Position numbers and translations under genes: made by a program
In this document: piece after piece, positions 43,359-52,473 of the stretch
Position numbering within the stretch: position 1 is the stretch's first letter
Layout: every line of letters begins with the position of its first letter
Notes under the pieces: model-generated
Database searches by the model: none
Told to the model about the DNA's origin: nothing
What the model saw: only the letters and a program-made list of their open reading frames with translations
Assembly (NCBI GenBank): GCA_036399835.1
Contig: DASWMI010000019.1
Location: forward strand, 1 to 58,074
Direction of reading: 5' to 3'
DNA: 58,074 nt
From: DASYML01 sp036399835
GTDB lineage: Bacteria > Acidobacteriota > Blastocatellia > Pyrinomonadales > Pyrinomonadaceae

Positions 43359-44279
43359 ATGAATAATATGGACCAAACTTTATCCGAGATTTCGACTCAA
43401 TCAAGGCTGGACTTGCTGCGCGAGGCTCTGCCTTACATACAGCGTTTCAAGGGCCAGACTTTTGTCGTCAAGCTCTCCGGCAAGGCAACAGAGGATAAAG
43501 AGAATCTGGCCTCGCTGGCCGAAGAGTTGGCCCTGCTCCACCAGGTCGGGATACGCCTCTGCGTCGTGCACGGCGGCGGCAAGCAACTGAGCGAGCTGGC
43601 CTCTTTGATGGGCGTCGAGCAGACCATCATCAACGGGCGGCGCGTGACGGACGATGCGACGCTTGAGATGGCGAAGATGATCTTTGCCGGAAAGATTAAC
43701 ACGGACATCCTCGCCGCGCTCCGTCAGAGAGGGATAGAGGCCGTCGGACTCTCGGGCGTAGACGGCAACATCGTGCATGCGGAGCGCCGCCCGCCGAAGG
43801 AGATTTTGAATCGTGAGACGGGCGAGCAGGGGATGGTTGATTTCGGTCACGTCGGAGATGTCCTGGAGATAAACGCGCGTCTGCTCTGCGTGCTGCTGGA
43901 CCAGGGCTATCTCCCCGTCATCTCTTCGCTCGGCGCGGACTCCGAAGGCATGGTCTTTAACATCAACGCCGACACCATCGCCTCAGAGATTGCCGTCCGG
44001 CTCAAAGCCGAGAAATTAATCCTGCTTTCCGACGTGGACGGCATACGCCTGCGCGCGGGCGACGCTCAGACCAAGCTTTCGCGGCTGACTGCCGATGAAG
44101 CCGAAAGACTGATTCAAGACGGCGTGGCACAGGGCGGGATGATTCCCAAGCTGCAAAGCATTATTGACCTGCTCCGGCGCGGAGTGAAAAGCGCGCACAT
44201 CATCAACGGCTGCCTGCGCAACGCGCTGCTCGCGGAAGTCTTCACGGATGAAGGAACGGGGACGATGATTATCGCTTGA
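43359..44279 (+). CDS. argB: Acetylglutamate kinase
   Basis: Amino-acid kinase of 306 residues phosphorylating N-acetylglutamate. It is longer than the E. coli enzyme (258) because of an N-terminal helix (RLDLLREALPYIQRFKG) that in hexameric kinases such as those of Pseudomonas and Thermotoga carries arginine feedback inhibition, so this one is probably arginine-sensitive. Conserved regions: CVVHGGGKQLSELASL, VVSGV-like GLSGVDGNIV, FNINADTIASEIA, LLSDVDGIR and GGMIPKLQSI. The usual VVKYGGNAM is VVKLSGKATED here, a noticeable divergence at the nucleotide loop. It starts three bases after argF'. Confidence 0.93.
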   Translation: MNNMDQTLSEISTQSRLDLLREALPYIQRFKGQTFVVKLSGKATEDKENLASLAEELALLHQVGIRLCVVHGGGKQLSELASLMGVEQTIINGRRVTDDATLEMAKMIFAGKINTDILAALRQRGIEAVGLSGVDGNIVHAERRPPKEILNRETGEQGMVDFGHVGDVLEINARLLCVLLDQGYLPVISSLGADSEGMVFNINADTIASEIAVRLKAEKLILLSDVDGIRLRAGDAQTKLSRLTADEAERLIQDGVAQGGMIPKLQSIIDLLRRGVKSAHIINGCLRNALLAEVFTDEGTGTMIIA

Positions 44280-44311
44280 AGCTTCGAGCGAAGCTGGTCC
44301 GGCATCGCGCC

Positions 44312-45460
44312 TCAATTTTCTTCGCCGCGATCACCGAGGCCGACTATCTGGTCCAGGTTGTTATATCCGCGAGCCTTCATCTTCCGGATAAAAGCTATCG
44401 AGATGCCGTGGTCGCTGAGGCGTATCAGTTGGTCCACGGAAAGATGCTCATAGCCGAGCTGTTTGAGGTCGCGTATAAATCCCGCCTTGACCCCATGATC
44501 CTTCATCTCTATCAACTCTTCTATCGAGAGGCCGGAATAGCCTAGCGCCTGAAGCTCTGCGACAAATCTCGCGCTCGCCCCGTGATCCTTTGCCTCGATT
44601 AGTTGTGACAGCGAAAGCTTGTCGTAGCCCGCCGCCCTGAAAGCTTTGACGAAATCCGGGCTGACTCCGTGGTCCTTAGTCTCGACCAGTTGTGCGGCTG
44701 AAAGCTTGTCAAAGCCGAGCGCCGCCATCTCGCGTATATAGACGAGGCTGACGCCATGATCTTTCATCTCGATGAGGCTCTCAAGAGTGCGCAGATTGTA
44801 GCCGAGCGCCTGAAGACCCTTGAGATAATCCAGACGGACTCCATGCTCTCCGGCTTCGACCAACTGGTCCAGTGTCGGACGCTGATACCCAAGAGCCTTC
44901 AATTCGGCGATGAAGGCCAGGCTCACATCATGCAGCGCCATCGAAAATTGTTGCTCTGCGCTCGGCTGCCCATAGCCCTCTCGCTTGAGTTCGGCGGCGA
45001 AGGCAGGGTCCGCGGAAAAAACAAAATGGCCCGAACCCTGGCCGTCTCTAAACCAGCCCTCGCAGTTGAATGTTCCGGCATCTCTTTTGAGTTGAAACTG
45101 TACGCGCGTCCCGCTCGAAGACATCGCCTGTTCGCGCGCGAGGCCCTGCAACTGATCGGGCGTGACCGGGAAAGAGTTATTGCTAAAACCTGGACCATTT
45201 CTTGACGAGCGGTAGCGCAGCGAGAGTTGGACCTGAACATCTCCGGTCCTGAACTCTATCAGCCACTGGCCTGTGAAAGAACTCTGCACGATTGGCTCGC
45301 CCGGCTCTGACGCCGTGGGCATCGCGTCGTTTGTGTAGGAATCGTAGACACAGCCGAGCGAGATTGCCAGTACGCCTATCATTGCCAGCAACACGATTCG
45401 ATAATCTGCCGTCGCCAGTCGAATTAGATTTCGCATCTTTTGTAACCCGCGTCTTTTCAT
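44312..45460 (-). CDS. Probable lipoprotein with 29-residue LGY/DHG repeats
   Basis: Exported protein of 382 residues. A basic N terminus and hydrophobic stretch end in LAISLGC, a weak lipobox. Residues about 60-160 form a beta-rich domain (WLIEFRTGDVQVQLSLRYR). From about 170 to the end are seven to eight tandem repeats of 29 residues with the pattern F-I-x2-L-x-A-L-G-Y-x2-L-S-x2-Q-L-I-E-x-K-D-H-G-V-S. Each looks like two short helices, so the whole is a solenoid, probably a protein-binding surface. Similar repeats occur in BlaR1/M56-associated proteins of acidobacteria and myxobacteria, from memory. It is convergent with argB and divergent from tilS. Function is unknown. Confidence 0.8.
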   Translation of the reverse strand: MKRRGLQKMRNLIRLATADYRIVLLAMIGVLAISLGCVYDSYTNDAMPTASEPGEPIVQSSFTGQWLIEFRTGDVQVQLSLRYRSSRNGPGFSNNSFPVTPDQLQGLAREQAMSSSGTRVQFQLKRDAGTFNCEGWFRDGQGSGHFVFSADPAFAAELKREGYGQPSAEQQFSMALHDVSLAFIAELKALGYQRPTLDQLVEAGEHGVRLDYLKGLQALGYNLRTLESLIEMKDHGVSLVYIREMAALGFDKLSAAQLVETKDHGVSPDFVKAFRAAGYDKLSLSQLIEAKDHGASARFVAELQALGYSGLSIEELIEMKDHGVKAGFIRDLKQLGYEHLSVDQLIRLSDHGISIAFIRKMKARGYNNLDQIVGLGDRGEEN

Positions 45461-45681
45461 CCTGTACCCCCTGCGTGAGCCGAATTTAAGAGAATGGGAT
45501 AGGTATGGCTATCCGGGAAGAGGTTTTCGCTCTTTGTCATGTAAACACCGCCCGCTTTGCTTCTGTGGCAAAAATTGTCCGGTCAGAGGAAATTTTATCT
45601 GGAAACCGGACCGGACTTGCCTTTGGTCCAACTCGAACTCGCTCTTGACGGTCTACGCCTTCGGGTCTGACAATCGCCTGG

Positions 45682-46860
45682 ATGAAGACCGTGGATGAAA
45701 AGAGGTTGCAGGATGAAGGGCGTGCGCGACCCCTTGCGAGACAGGGTGCGGGGCGGAGGCAGAGCCGTTTCGCGCGCCGTCTCCTGGCGGAGTGGAAGCG
45801 ACTCGCACTGCCACTTGATGGCGAGCGGGTCGTGCTCGGTCTCTCCGGCGGCGCGGACTCGACGGCGCTCCTGCTGGCGCTCGATGAGTTGTTGCAGGCC
45901 GGACGGCTTGACCTCAAGATTATCCCTGCGCATCTGGACCACGGGTTGCGCGTGGAAGCAGGGGCTGAGGATGCGAGCTGGGCGCTGGCGCTGGCGAGCG
46001 AGCTTGGCTTTGAGGCCGCTGCGGGCTGCGCGCAGGTCAAAGAGCGCGCGGCTCAAACGGGTGATAATCTGGAACAGGCTGCGCGCCGTGCGCGTTATGA
46101 ATTCCTGTCCGGGGTGATGGCGGAGAGGGGAGCGCGCCTGCTGCTCGTGGCGCACACGCTGGACGATCAGGCCGAGACGGTCCTCCTGAGATTGATGAGA
46201 GGGAGCGGCGCGGAAGGCTTGAGCGGGATAGAGCCTTTGCGCGCGCTGGACCAGAAAGGCGGGAAGGATACTTTGCTTGCCCGTCCTTTGCTTGGATGGG
46301 CAAGGCGCGCGGAAACGGAAGAGTATTGCCGCGAGCGCGGTGTTGAATTTCGTGTGGACCAGATGAATCTGGATGAGAGCTTTGCTCGCGTGCGTGTGCG
46401 CAGGCAACTTTTGCCGCTGATGGCCTCTTTCAACGGGCGTGTAGTAGAGGCGCTGGCGCGCACGGCCCGTTTGCTCGGCGAGGATGCCTCGGCGCTGGCG
46501 CTGGAAGCAGGGAAATTGCTGGAGGCGGCAAGCGTCTCTGATGAAGATGGGATGAGTGATAAAAGCAGAGTCGGTGAGGATGGGCCGGATGATGAAAAGT
46601 CTGCGGGCGTTGGGACATCCTTTGTGCCGGAGCTGCGCGTAGATGTTTTGAAGCGTGCACACGTGGCCTTGCGCAGACGCGCTCTGCGGCTATGGCTTGA
46701 GCGTGGACGCGGCGATTTGCGGCGGTTGGAATTGGCGCACCTGTTGGCGGTCGAGAGGTTGTTTGAGGGCGAGCGAGGGGGGCGTCTGGTGGAGTTGCCG
46801 GGCGGGCTGGCGGTCAGGCTCAACAGGGGTCGGCTCCGTCTTGAGCTTAAAAGAGGTTGA
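45682..46860 (+). CDS. tilS: tRNA(Ile)-lysidine synthase
   Basis: PP-loop ATPase of 392 residues that changes cytidine 34 of tRNA-Ile(CAU) to lysidine. The PP-loop is VVLGLSGGADSTALLLAL. Downstream are AHLDHGLRVEAGAEDASW, NLEQAARRARYEFL and VAHTLDDQAETVLLRLMRGSGAEGL, the standard ATP- and tRNA-site motifs. A shorter C-terminal domain than in E. coli is interrupted by an acidic insertion (about residues 275-312). In many bacteria tilS precedes hpt and ftsH; here hpt is missing and ftsH follows after about 260 bp. Confidence 0.93.
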   Translation: MKTVDEKRLQDEGRARPLARQGAGRRQSRFARRLLAEWKRLALPLDGERVVLGLSGGADSTALLLALDELLQAGRLDLKIIPAHLDHGLRVEAGAEDASWALALASELGFEAAAGCAQVKERAAQTGDNLEQAARRARYEFLSGVMAERGARLLLVAHTLDDQAETVLLRLMRGSGAEGLSGIEPLRALDQKGGKDTLLARPLLGWARRAETEEYCRERGVEFRVDQMNLDESFARVRVRRQLLPLMASFNGRVVEALARTARLLGEDASALALEAGKLLEAASVSDEDGMSDKSRVGEDGPDDEKSAGVGTSFVPELRVDVLKRAHVALRRRALRLWLERGRGDLRRLELAHLLAVERLFEGERGGRLVELPGGLAVRLNRGRLRLELKRG

Positions 46861-47086
46861 AAAAGGCTCTGCTGGCCTCTAAAATCTATCCTTGCGGTGG
46901 CCGCCGCTCTGTTGGAGTGGCGGTCTTCAGCTTTTCGGCCACGCGCTTTGAACGAGAGAAGGGCGCAACTGTAAGGGCTGCCGTGACATCTAAAACTGTT
47001 GGCCCTGCCGCTGAAGACTGTATGGCGCGCTTCCCTCCGGCAGGCCATAAACTTTAAGCGGCCTGGGAAGCGACAAAGGATGCCCG

Positions 47087-47100
47087 GATGATGTATCATC
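47087..47100. promoter_or_regulatory. Palindrome upstream of ftsH
   Basis: GATGATGTATCATC is an inverted repeat with 6-bp arms and a 2-bp spacer, 22 bp before the ftsH start. It is of a size that suits a dimeric regulator. Nothing nearby identifies the protein that might bind. Confidence 0.35.
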
Positions 47101-47121
47101 GGCATCGGAGGCGAGAATATT

Positions 47122-49047
47122 TTGAGTTCTACTGCGAGACAAATAATTTTCTGGTTGTTCATCGTCGTCGGCGCGCTCTTGCTCTATAACTTCTTTGCGA
47201 AGACACAGGGCAAAGGCTCACAGCAAATCAAGTATGGCGAGTTGGTGCAAAAGGTCCAGAATGGCGAGATTGCCAAGATGACTGTGAAGAAGAGTGAAGT
47301 TGTTGCTGTTGACAAGGGCAATAACGAGCTTCGCGCACCACTGGACAACGAACAAGTACAATCTGAATTAACAAAAATTGCTCTTGCTCCGGATGGAAAC
47401 GGCAAGCCCAAGGTCGAACAACTAGATTTCGAGACGGGCGGGAGCATGATTTGGCCCATGCTGTTGAGCTGGGCTCCGATACTCTTTATCGTCGGCATCT
47501 GGATTTTTATGCTGCGGCAGATGCAGTCCGGGGGCAACAAGGCTCTCAGCTTTGGTAAATCGCGCGCCAAGCTTTTGAATAACCAGCAGAAGCGCGTCAC
47601 CTTCAAGGACGTGGCCGGGGTTGAAGAGGCTAAAGAGGAGTTGCAGGAGATTATCGAATTCCTCAAAGAGCCGCAAAAGTTTCAGAAGCTCGGCGGGCGT
47701 ATTCCGAAGGGCGTCTTGATGATGGGGCCGCCGGGAACCGGCAAGACCCTGCTCGCACGCGCCGTCGCGGGTGAAGCCAACGTCCCATTCTTCTCCATCT
47801 CAGGCTCTGATTTTGTGGAGATGTTTGTCGGCGTCGGCGCCAGCCGCGTCCGAGACCTCTTCGAGCAGGGCAAGAAGAACGCGCCCTGCATCATCTTTAT
47901 AGACGAGATTGACGCCGTGGGCCGTCATCGCGGCGCGGGTTTAGGCGGCGGACACGACGAGCGCGAGCAGACCTTAAACCAGTTGCTCGTAGAGATGGAC
48001 GGCTTCGAGTCGAACGACGGCGTGATTCTGATGGCTTCGACCAACAGGCCCGACGTGCTAGACCCCGCTCTACTTCGTCCCGGACGCTTCGACCGTCGCG
48101 TCGTCGTCTCAAGGCCGGACGTGCGCGGACGCGAAGGCATCCTCAAGGTCCACACGCGCAAGATTCCTTTGAGCGAGGATGTTGACATCAGCGTGATTGC
48201 CCGCGGGACGCCAGGCTTTACAGGCGCGGACCTCGCCAACCTGGTCAACGAAGCGGCCCTCAACGCCGCGCGCTACAACAAGAAGCTGGTTGCGATGCCG
48301 GACTTCGAGCTGGCGAAGGACAAGGTCTTGATGGGAGCCGAGCGCAAGAGCATGGTCATCTCTAATGAAGAGAAGCGCGTCACGGCTTATCACGAAGCGG
48401 GCCACACGCTGGTCGGCCTCAAGGTGCCGAACGCGGACCCTGTTCACAAGGTCACGATCATCCCGCGCGGGATGGCTCTCGGCGTCACGCAGCAGCTTCC
48501 GGAAGGCGACCGCCACAGCTATACCAAGGAATATCTGCTGGGCCAGATTGCTATCCTGATGGGCGGGCGCATCGCCGAAGACATGTTCCTCGGGAGCATC
48601 ACGACCGGCGCTTCCAACGACATCGAGCGCGCAACAGAGTTGGCACGCGCGATGGTCTGCGAATATGGCATGTCCGATCTCGGACCTCTCACCTTCGGCA
48701 AAAAGGAAGAGCAGATTTTCCTTGGGCGCGAGATTGCGCAGCACAGAGATTTTTCCGAAGACACTGCGATCAAGATTGACCAGGAAGTCAAGAAGATTAT
48801 CTCTGAGCAGTACGGGCGTGCGCGGCAGATTATCGAAGACAACCGCGACACGATGGTCCGGCTCTCCGAAGCTCTGCTTGAGCGCGAGACGCTCGACGGC
48901 GTGCAAATTCGTCGCATAGTGGCCGGACTCCCGCTGGACGACCAGCCGCCGACACACGACGACGACGAGCGCCCGCAGCTCAAAGAGCCTACGGCCAAGC
49001 CTCTCAAGCCTATCCTGCCGCCGATTACAGGACCGGCGACGGCTTAA
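47122..49047 (+). CDS. ftsH: ATP-dependent zinc metalloprotease FtsH
   Basis: Membrane-bound AAA+ protease of 641 residues that degrades misfolded membrane proteins and short-lived regulators. Two helices (IIFWLFIVVGALLLYNFFA and MIWPMLLSWAPILFIVGIWIFML) flank the periplasmic domain. Walker A is GPPGTGKT, Walker B IIFIDEIDAVG, the pore and SRH regions are standard, and the zinc motif is AYHEAGHTLVG. The start is TTG at 47122: no ATG occurs before the first helix, and GGAGG lies about 10 bases upstream. The C terminus is Pro/Lys-rich. folP follows after a terminator hairpin. Confidence 0.96.
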   Translation: MSSTARQIIFWLFIVVGALLLYNFFAKTQGKGSQQIKYGELVQKVQNGEIAKMTVKKSEVVAVDKGNNELRAPLDNEQVQSELTKIALAPDGNGKPKVEQLDFETGGSMIWPMLLSWAPILFIVGIWIFMLRQMQSGGNKALSFGKSRAKLLNNQQKRVTFKDVAGVEEAKEELQEIIEFLKEPQKFQKLGGRIPKGVLMMGPPGTGKTLLARAVAGEANVPFFSISGSDFVEMFVGVGASRVRDLFEQGKKNAPCIIFIDEIDAVGRHRGAGLGGGHDEREQTLNQLLVEMDGFESNDGVILMASTNRPDVLDPALLRPGRFDRRVVVSRPDVRGREGILKVHTRKIPLSEDVDISVIARGTPGFTGADLANLVNEAALNAARYNKKLVAMPDFELAKDKVLMGAERKSMVISNEEKRVTAYHEAGHTLVGLKVPNADPVHKVTIIPRGMALGVTQQLPEGDRHSYTKEYLLGQIAILMGGRIAEDMFLGSITTGASNDIERATELARAMVCEYGMSDLGPLTFGKKEEQIFLGREIAQHRDFSEDTAIKIDQEVKKIISEQYGRARQIIEDNRDTMVRLSEALLERETLDGVQIRRIVAGLPLDDQPPTHDDDERPQLKEPTAKPLKPILPPITGPATA

Positions 49048-49068
49048 AGCTGAACTAACAAGCCAACC

Positions 49069-49122
49069 AGGAACAGGGCAAAAGTAAGGATTCCTTCTTT
49101 ACTTTTGCCCTGTTCCTTTTTA
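49069..49122 (+). terminator. Intrinsic terminator after ftsH
   Basis: Arms 49069-49087 and 49099-49117 pair perfectly over 19 bp, and TTTTT follows. The apex again shows the AAAAGTAAGG / CCTTCTTTACTTTT shoulder seen in the intergenic hairpin family, so an element of that family may have been adopted as terminator. folP starts only about 10 bp later. Confidence 0.78.
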
Positions 49123-49132
49123 CTTTGGCCGT

Positions 49133-50005
49133 GTGGAAAATCTCCTCTGGAAGATAAAGGGGCGCGCGCTCGCCATAGGCGCGCGCACACTGGTCATGGG
49201 CGTCGTCAACGTCACGCCCGACAGCTTTAGCGACGGCGGCCAGTTCTACACTTTCGAGCAGGCGCTGGACCAATCGGAAAAGCTCCTCGCAGAGGGCGCT
49301 GACATCCTGGACATCGGCGGCGAATCAACGCGGCCCGGCTCGCTTCCCGTCGCGCCCGAAGAAGAGCTGCGCCGCGTCATTCCTCTCATAGAGCATCTGG
49401 CAAAAAAGAGCGTGGCCGTTATCTCCGTCGATACGACGAAGGCTGCGGTCGCGCGCGCGGCGCTCGATGCGGGAGCAGCGATAGTCAACGATATTTCGGC
49501 GCTGCGTTTCGATTATCATCTAGCGGACGAGGTGGCGCGTGCGGGTGCGGGGCTGGTCCTGATGCACTCGCGCGGGACGCCCGCCACCATGCAGCGGCTG
49601 CCGCCCGCCGCAGACATCCTGAGCGAAGTCAAAAGCAGCCTCCAGAGCAGTATCAAGATGGCCGAGAGGCGAGGCGTGCCGCTCGATTCAATCGCCATTG
49701 ACCCGGGCATAGGCTTTGGCAAGACTCCGGAGCAGAATCTTGAGTTGATCGCCAAACTGGACCAACTGGCCGAAAGCTTTCCGGAGTTTCCCATTCTCAT
49801 AGGGACTTCGCGCAAATCCTTTATTGGTCATCTGCTCGGTCAGCGGAGCGCGCGGGAGCGTCTACACAGCACGATGGCCTCCGTCACGGCTGCTGTTCTG
49901 AGGGGCGCGCATATTGTTCGCGTGCATGATGTGAGCGCGGCTATCGAGACCGTGCGCGTGGCCGATGCCATCAGGAAGGCTCTGCTCCAGAGTCGGTCGG
50001 TTTGA
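49133..50005 (+). CDS. folP: Dihydropteroate synthase
   Basis: Folate-pathway enzyme of 290 residues joining p-aminobenzoate to the pterin diphosphate. TIM barrel with the signatures LVMGVVNVTPDSFSDGG, ILDIGGESTRPGS, DTTKAAVARAALDAGA, AIDPGIGFGKTPEQNL and GTSRKSFIG. The start is GTG at 49133, without a clear ribosome site; a later ATG would cut the first strand. It lies just behind the ftsH terminator, in the common ftsH-folP order. Confidence 0.95.
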   Translation: MENLLWKIKGRALAIGARTLVMGVVNVTPDSFSDGGQFYTFEQALDQSEKLLAEGADILDIGGESTRPGSLPVAPEEELRRVIPLIEHLAKKSVAVISVDTTKAAVARAALDAGAAIVNDISALRFDYHLADEVARAGAGLVLMHSRGTPATMQRLPPAADILSEVKSSLQSSIKMAERRGVPLDSIAIDPGIGFGKTPEQNLELIAKLDQLAESFPEFPILIGTSRKSFIGHLLGQRSARERLHSTMASVTAAVLRGAHIVRVHDVSAAIETVRVADAIRKALLQSRSV

Positions 50006-50074
50006 CAGACGGCGGGCCGATTCGTAATGTGAGTCGGACGATCATTAGACGTTTCTCAAATGGAGATTGATTAA

Positions 50075-50635
50075 ATGAACTCAGCCCGAAAAATCTGGCG
50101 CGGCGCGGCGCTCGTCCTCATGCTCAGCTTCGTCTCCGGCTTTGCGGAGTGCTACAAGCCGGTCACGAAAAATCAGTTGCCGCAGCGTATACGCACGGTC
50201 GCCGTCCCTGCCTTTCAGATGGAGGGCAACGCGCTGCGTTATAAGATTGACACGCGCTTTACGGAGGCCGTGGTGAGGGAGATTGTCAGGCGCGGGCGCG
50301 GGCTGCGCGTGCAGGGCGAGCGCGAGGGGGCGGACGCTGTCGTGGACGGCGTCATCAAGAGCTTTATCTTTTCGGGCGTGCTCCTGGATGATCGCGGGCG
50401 CGCGAGGATTTTTGAAGTGACGATTACAGCCGCCGTGACTGTGCGCGACCAGGTCGAGAATCGCGTGCTTTATGATAACCAGAACTACGTCTTTCGCGGC
50501 GAGTTTGAATTTTCCAGCGACCCTCGCAGCTTCTTTAACGAAGAAGACCCGGCTGTCCAGCGCATCGCGCGCTCGTTTGCCGAAAGCCTGGTCTCGACGC
50601 TCGTCAACGGGTTCGGAGTCAACCAGGAGAAATGA
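50075..50635 (+). CDS. lptE: LptE-like LPS-assembly lipoprotein
   Basis: Outer-membrane-bound protein of 186 residues expected to plug the LptD barrel that inserts lipopolysaccharide. A signal peptide ends near GFAECYKP; the cysteine is where a lipid would attach, but the residue before it is glutamate, so the lipobox is poor. The core TVAVPAFQMEGNALRYKIDTRFTEAVVREI and ADAVVDGVIKSFIF match the LptE family (RplB-like). It overlaps holA by 4 bp (ATGA), the same lptE-holA order as in many diderms. This argues for an LPS-bearing outer membrane. Confidence 0.85.
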   Translation: MNSARKIWRGAALVLMLSFVSGFAECYKPVTKNQLPQRIRTVAVPAFQMEGNALRYKIDTRFTEAVVREIVRRGRGLRVQGEREGADAVVDGVIKSFIFSGVLLDDRGRARIFEVTITAAVTVRDQVENRVLYDNQNYVFRGEFEFSSDPRSFFNEEDPAVQRIARSFAESLVSTLVNGFGVNQEK

Positions 50636-51633
50636 GCACGCTCAAGCGCGAAGAGTTGTGGCGCAGTCTGAAGCAGGGACAGCTCGAAAGGCTCTACCTG
50701 CTTTTTGGACCGGAAGACTACCTGCGCGATAGCGCCGCTCGCGCCATCACGGAAGCCGCGCTCAAGGGCGCTCCGCTGCGCGAGTTTAACGAGTCCAGCT
50801 ATAGCCTTGCCAGTACGGATGTGCAGCAGGCGATTGCCGCCGCAGAGCAGTTGCCTATGATGTCTGCGCGCCGCGTCGTGCTCATCAGGGATTTTAGCAA
50901 ACTGCGCGAGGCTGATGAAGAGGCGCTGGTCCGCTACCTAGACCGCCCTGTGGAATCGTCGGTCGTTATCTTTCTAGCGGACGAGCTGGATAAAAGGCGC
51001 AAGCTGAGCAAGACGCTGCTTGATTTGTGCGCGAGCGTAGAGTTTGCCGCGCTCTCGGATGCGGAGCTGGTTGCCTGGTCCAGAACGCGGCTCAAAGAAT
51101 TGAAGGTCGAGACAGACGAAAGGACGCTGCACCAGATTATCGCGCTCGTCGGGAGCCACGTCCGTATTCTCTCCAACGAGCTGAATAAGCTGGCGACCGC
51201 CGCGCTCGACCGTGGGATGATCACTATGCAGATGGTAGACGAGCTGGTGGGCCGCTCGCGCGAGCTTTCAAATTTCGATCTGACGGACCATCTCATCTCG
51301 CGCAATCGCCAGCGTGCCCTTCAGACTCTGCATCGCCTGCTCGACGACGGCGCAGAGCCTGTCATGCTGATAGGGCTTATCGCCAGCAACTACCACAGGC
51401 TCGCGCTCGCCAAAGAGCTGATGTCGAGCGGCGCGCCGAATCAGGAAGTCTACAGGCTCATCGGCGGCCCTCAGCACAAGCGCGAAGAATTTCTCGGCAC
51501 TGCGCGCCGGACCGACGCGCAGGTGCTGGCCCGGAGCATCAAACGCATCGCCGCCGCAGACCTCGCCATCAAAACTTCACAGGCTACGCCGCGCCTCCAA
51601 CTCGAAATGCTCATCTGCGAGCTATCCGCCTAA
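50632..51633 (+). CDS. holA: DNA polymerase III subunit delta
   Basis: Clamp-loader subunit of 333 residues that opens the sliding clamp. N-terminal LYLLFGPEDYLRDSAARAI, domain-I PMMSARRVVLIRDFSKL, the helical domain with LVGRSRELSNFDLTDHLI, and C-terminal QATPRLQLEMLICELSA fit HolA. Its start overlaps lptE as ATGA, so expression is coupled. Confidence 0.93.
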   Translation: MSTLKREELWRSLKQGQLERLYLLFGPEDYLRDSAARAITEAALKGAPLREFNESSYSLASTDVQQAIAAAEQLPMMSARRVVLIRDFSKLREADEEALVRYLDRPVESSVVIFLADELDKRRKLSKTLLDLCASVEFAALSDAELVAWSRTRLKELKVETDERTLHQIIALVGSHVRILSNELNKLATAALDRGMITMQMVDELVGRSRELSNFDLTDHLISRNRQRALQTLHRLLDDGAEPVMLIGLIASNYHRLALAKELMSSGAPNQEVYRLIGGPQHKREEFLGTARRTDAQVLARSIKRIAAADLAIKTSQATPRLQLEMLICELSA

Positions 51634-51677
51634 ACCTGTTGGCATCTGCGCGCAACCTTTCTGCCGCCAAAATCTGA

Positions 51678-52112
51678 TTAAAAATCAAGTGGTTTTAAGT
51701 CAGGCTCGACCCAGCTCGTTTTGGCTTCGGCGGAAGAGATCAGCTCTTTGCTGTAATAGTCGTAGATGAGGCGCGAGCTGCCGTGAGTCTGGACCAGCTC
51801 GCTGGCAAGCTCCGAGATTGGGCGGCGACGGTCTGACTGGTCCAGAAACTGTCGCGTCGCCCTGAGCCAGAAGAGCGTGATGGTCTCGTTGTAGCCTTCG
51901 AGCTGGTAGTGGCCGAGCAGCTTGCAGAGACCCGCGCGCATACGCTCTGCGGCCTCTTCGTAGTTGTACTTTGAAAGATACCAGAGGGCCACGGCCAGGT
52001 GGCTCGGATGCTTAAAGTCGTCCGGGTTGACCTCGCAGGTTTCAAAGCTCCGCACGATTGCTTCAACTTCGTCGGGGCTGTTGAAATATGCTTCCGCGTT
52101 GGAAGGGTTCAT
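51678..52112 (-). CDS. Hypothetical protein, 144 residues
   Basis: I do not recognise this family. The frame runs to 52136, but AAAGGAGG lies just upstream of the ATG at 52112 (MNPSNAEAYFNSPDEVE), which I take as start. It is soluble and largely helical, with conserved-looking FKHPSHLAVALWYLSKYNYEEAAERMRAG and YNETITLFWLRATRQFL, and lacks metal or nucleotide motifs. It stands behind the rpsT terminator on the same strand and may be read through from the rpsT promoter. Confidence 0.75.
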   Translation of the reverse strand: MNPSNAEAYFNSPDEVEAIVRSFETCEVNPDDFKHPSHLAVALWYLSKYNYEEAAERMRAGLCKLLGHYQLEGYNETITLFWLRATRQFLDQSDRRRPISELASELVQTHGSSRLIYDYYSKELISSAEAKTSWVEPDLKPLDF

Positions 52113-52134
52113 CGTCTGGCCTCCTTTAGAAGAC

Positions 52135-52173
52135 AAAAAGCGAGGCGGACCGAAACGCTTCGATCCGCCTCGC
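52135..52173 (-). terminator. Intrinsic terminator of rpsT
   Basis: A perfect 10-bp GC-rich stem (52140-52149 with 52164-52173) is followed on the minus strand by five T bases (52139-52135). It directly follows the rpsT stop. Confidence 0.88.
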
Positions 52174-52203
52174 TACGAGCGAAGTATGCTGGAAAAATTC
52201 TAC

Positions 52204-52473
52204 TTACTTGGTAGCCGCCTGGTTGACACGCGCCGTTAGCCGCGACTTGTAGCGCGCCGCGGCATTGCGATGCAGCACGCCCTTTTGAATGGCCTTGTCA
52301 ATCGTCGAGATGGTCTCAGGCAACAAAGCGCTGACTTGCTCCCCGTTGCCTTCGTCGAGCGCCGTGCGCAGCTTCTTGACGGCTGTCCGCAGGCGGCTGC
52401 GATTACTGCGATTGACCTGTTTGCGCTTCTCATTCTGGCGCACGCGTTTTTCGGCTGACTTATGATTGGGCAT
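52204..52473 (-). CDS. rpsT: 30S ribosomal protein S20
   Basis: Small-subunit protein of 89 residues binding 16S rRNA. MPNHKSAEKRVRQNEKRK at the N terminus, three long helices, and the late HRNAAARYKSRLTARVN are typical. It has its own promoter and terminator. Confidence 0.97.
   Translation of the reverse strand: MPNHKSAEKRVRQNEKRKQVNRSNRSRLRTAVKKLRTALDEGNGEQVSALLPETISTIDKAIQKGVLHRNAAARYKSRLTARVNQAATK

Noticed and set aside
46857..47057. 66-residue plus-strand frame between tilS and ftsH
   Set aside because: No recognisable features and no ribosome site; the region is better read as the ftsH leader and promoter. No hpt gene is there.
45595..47162. Overlapping minus-strand frames (355 and 331 residues) opposite tilS
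   Set aside because: Antisense shadows; Ser/Arg/Pro-rich sequence typical of the wrong frame.
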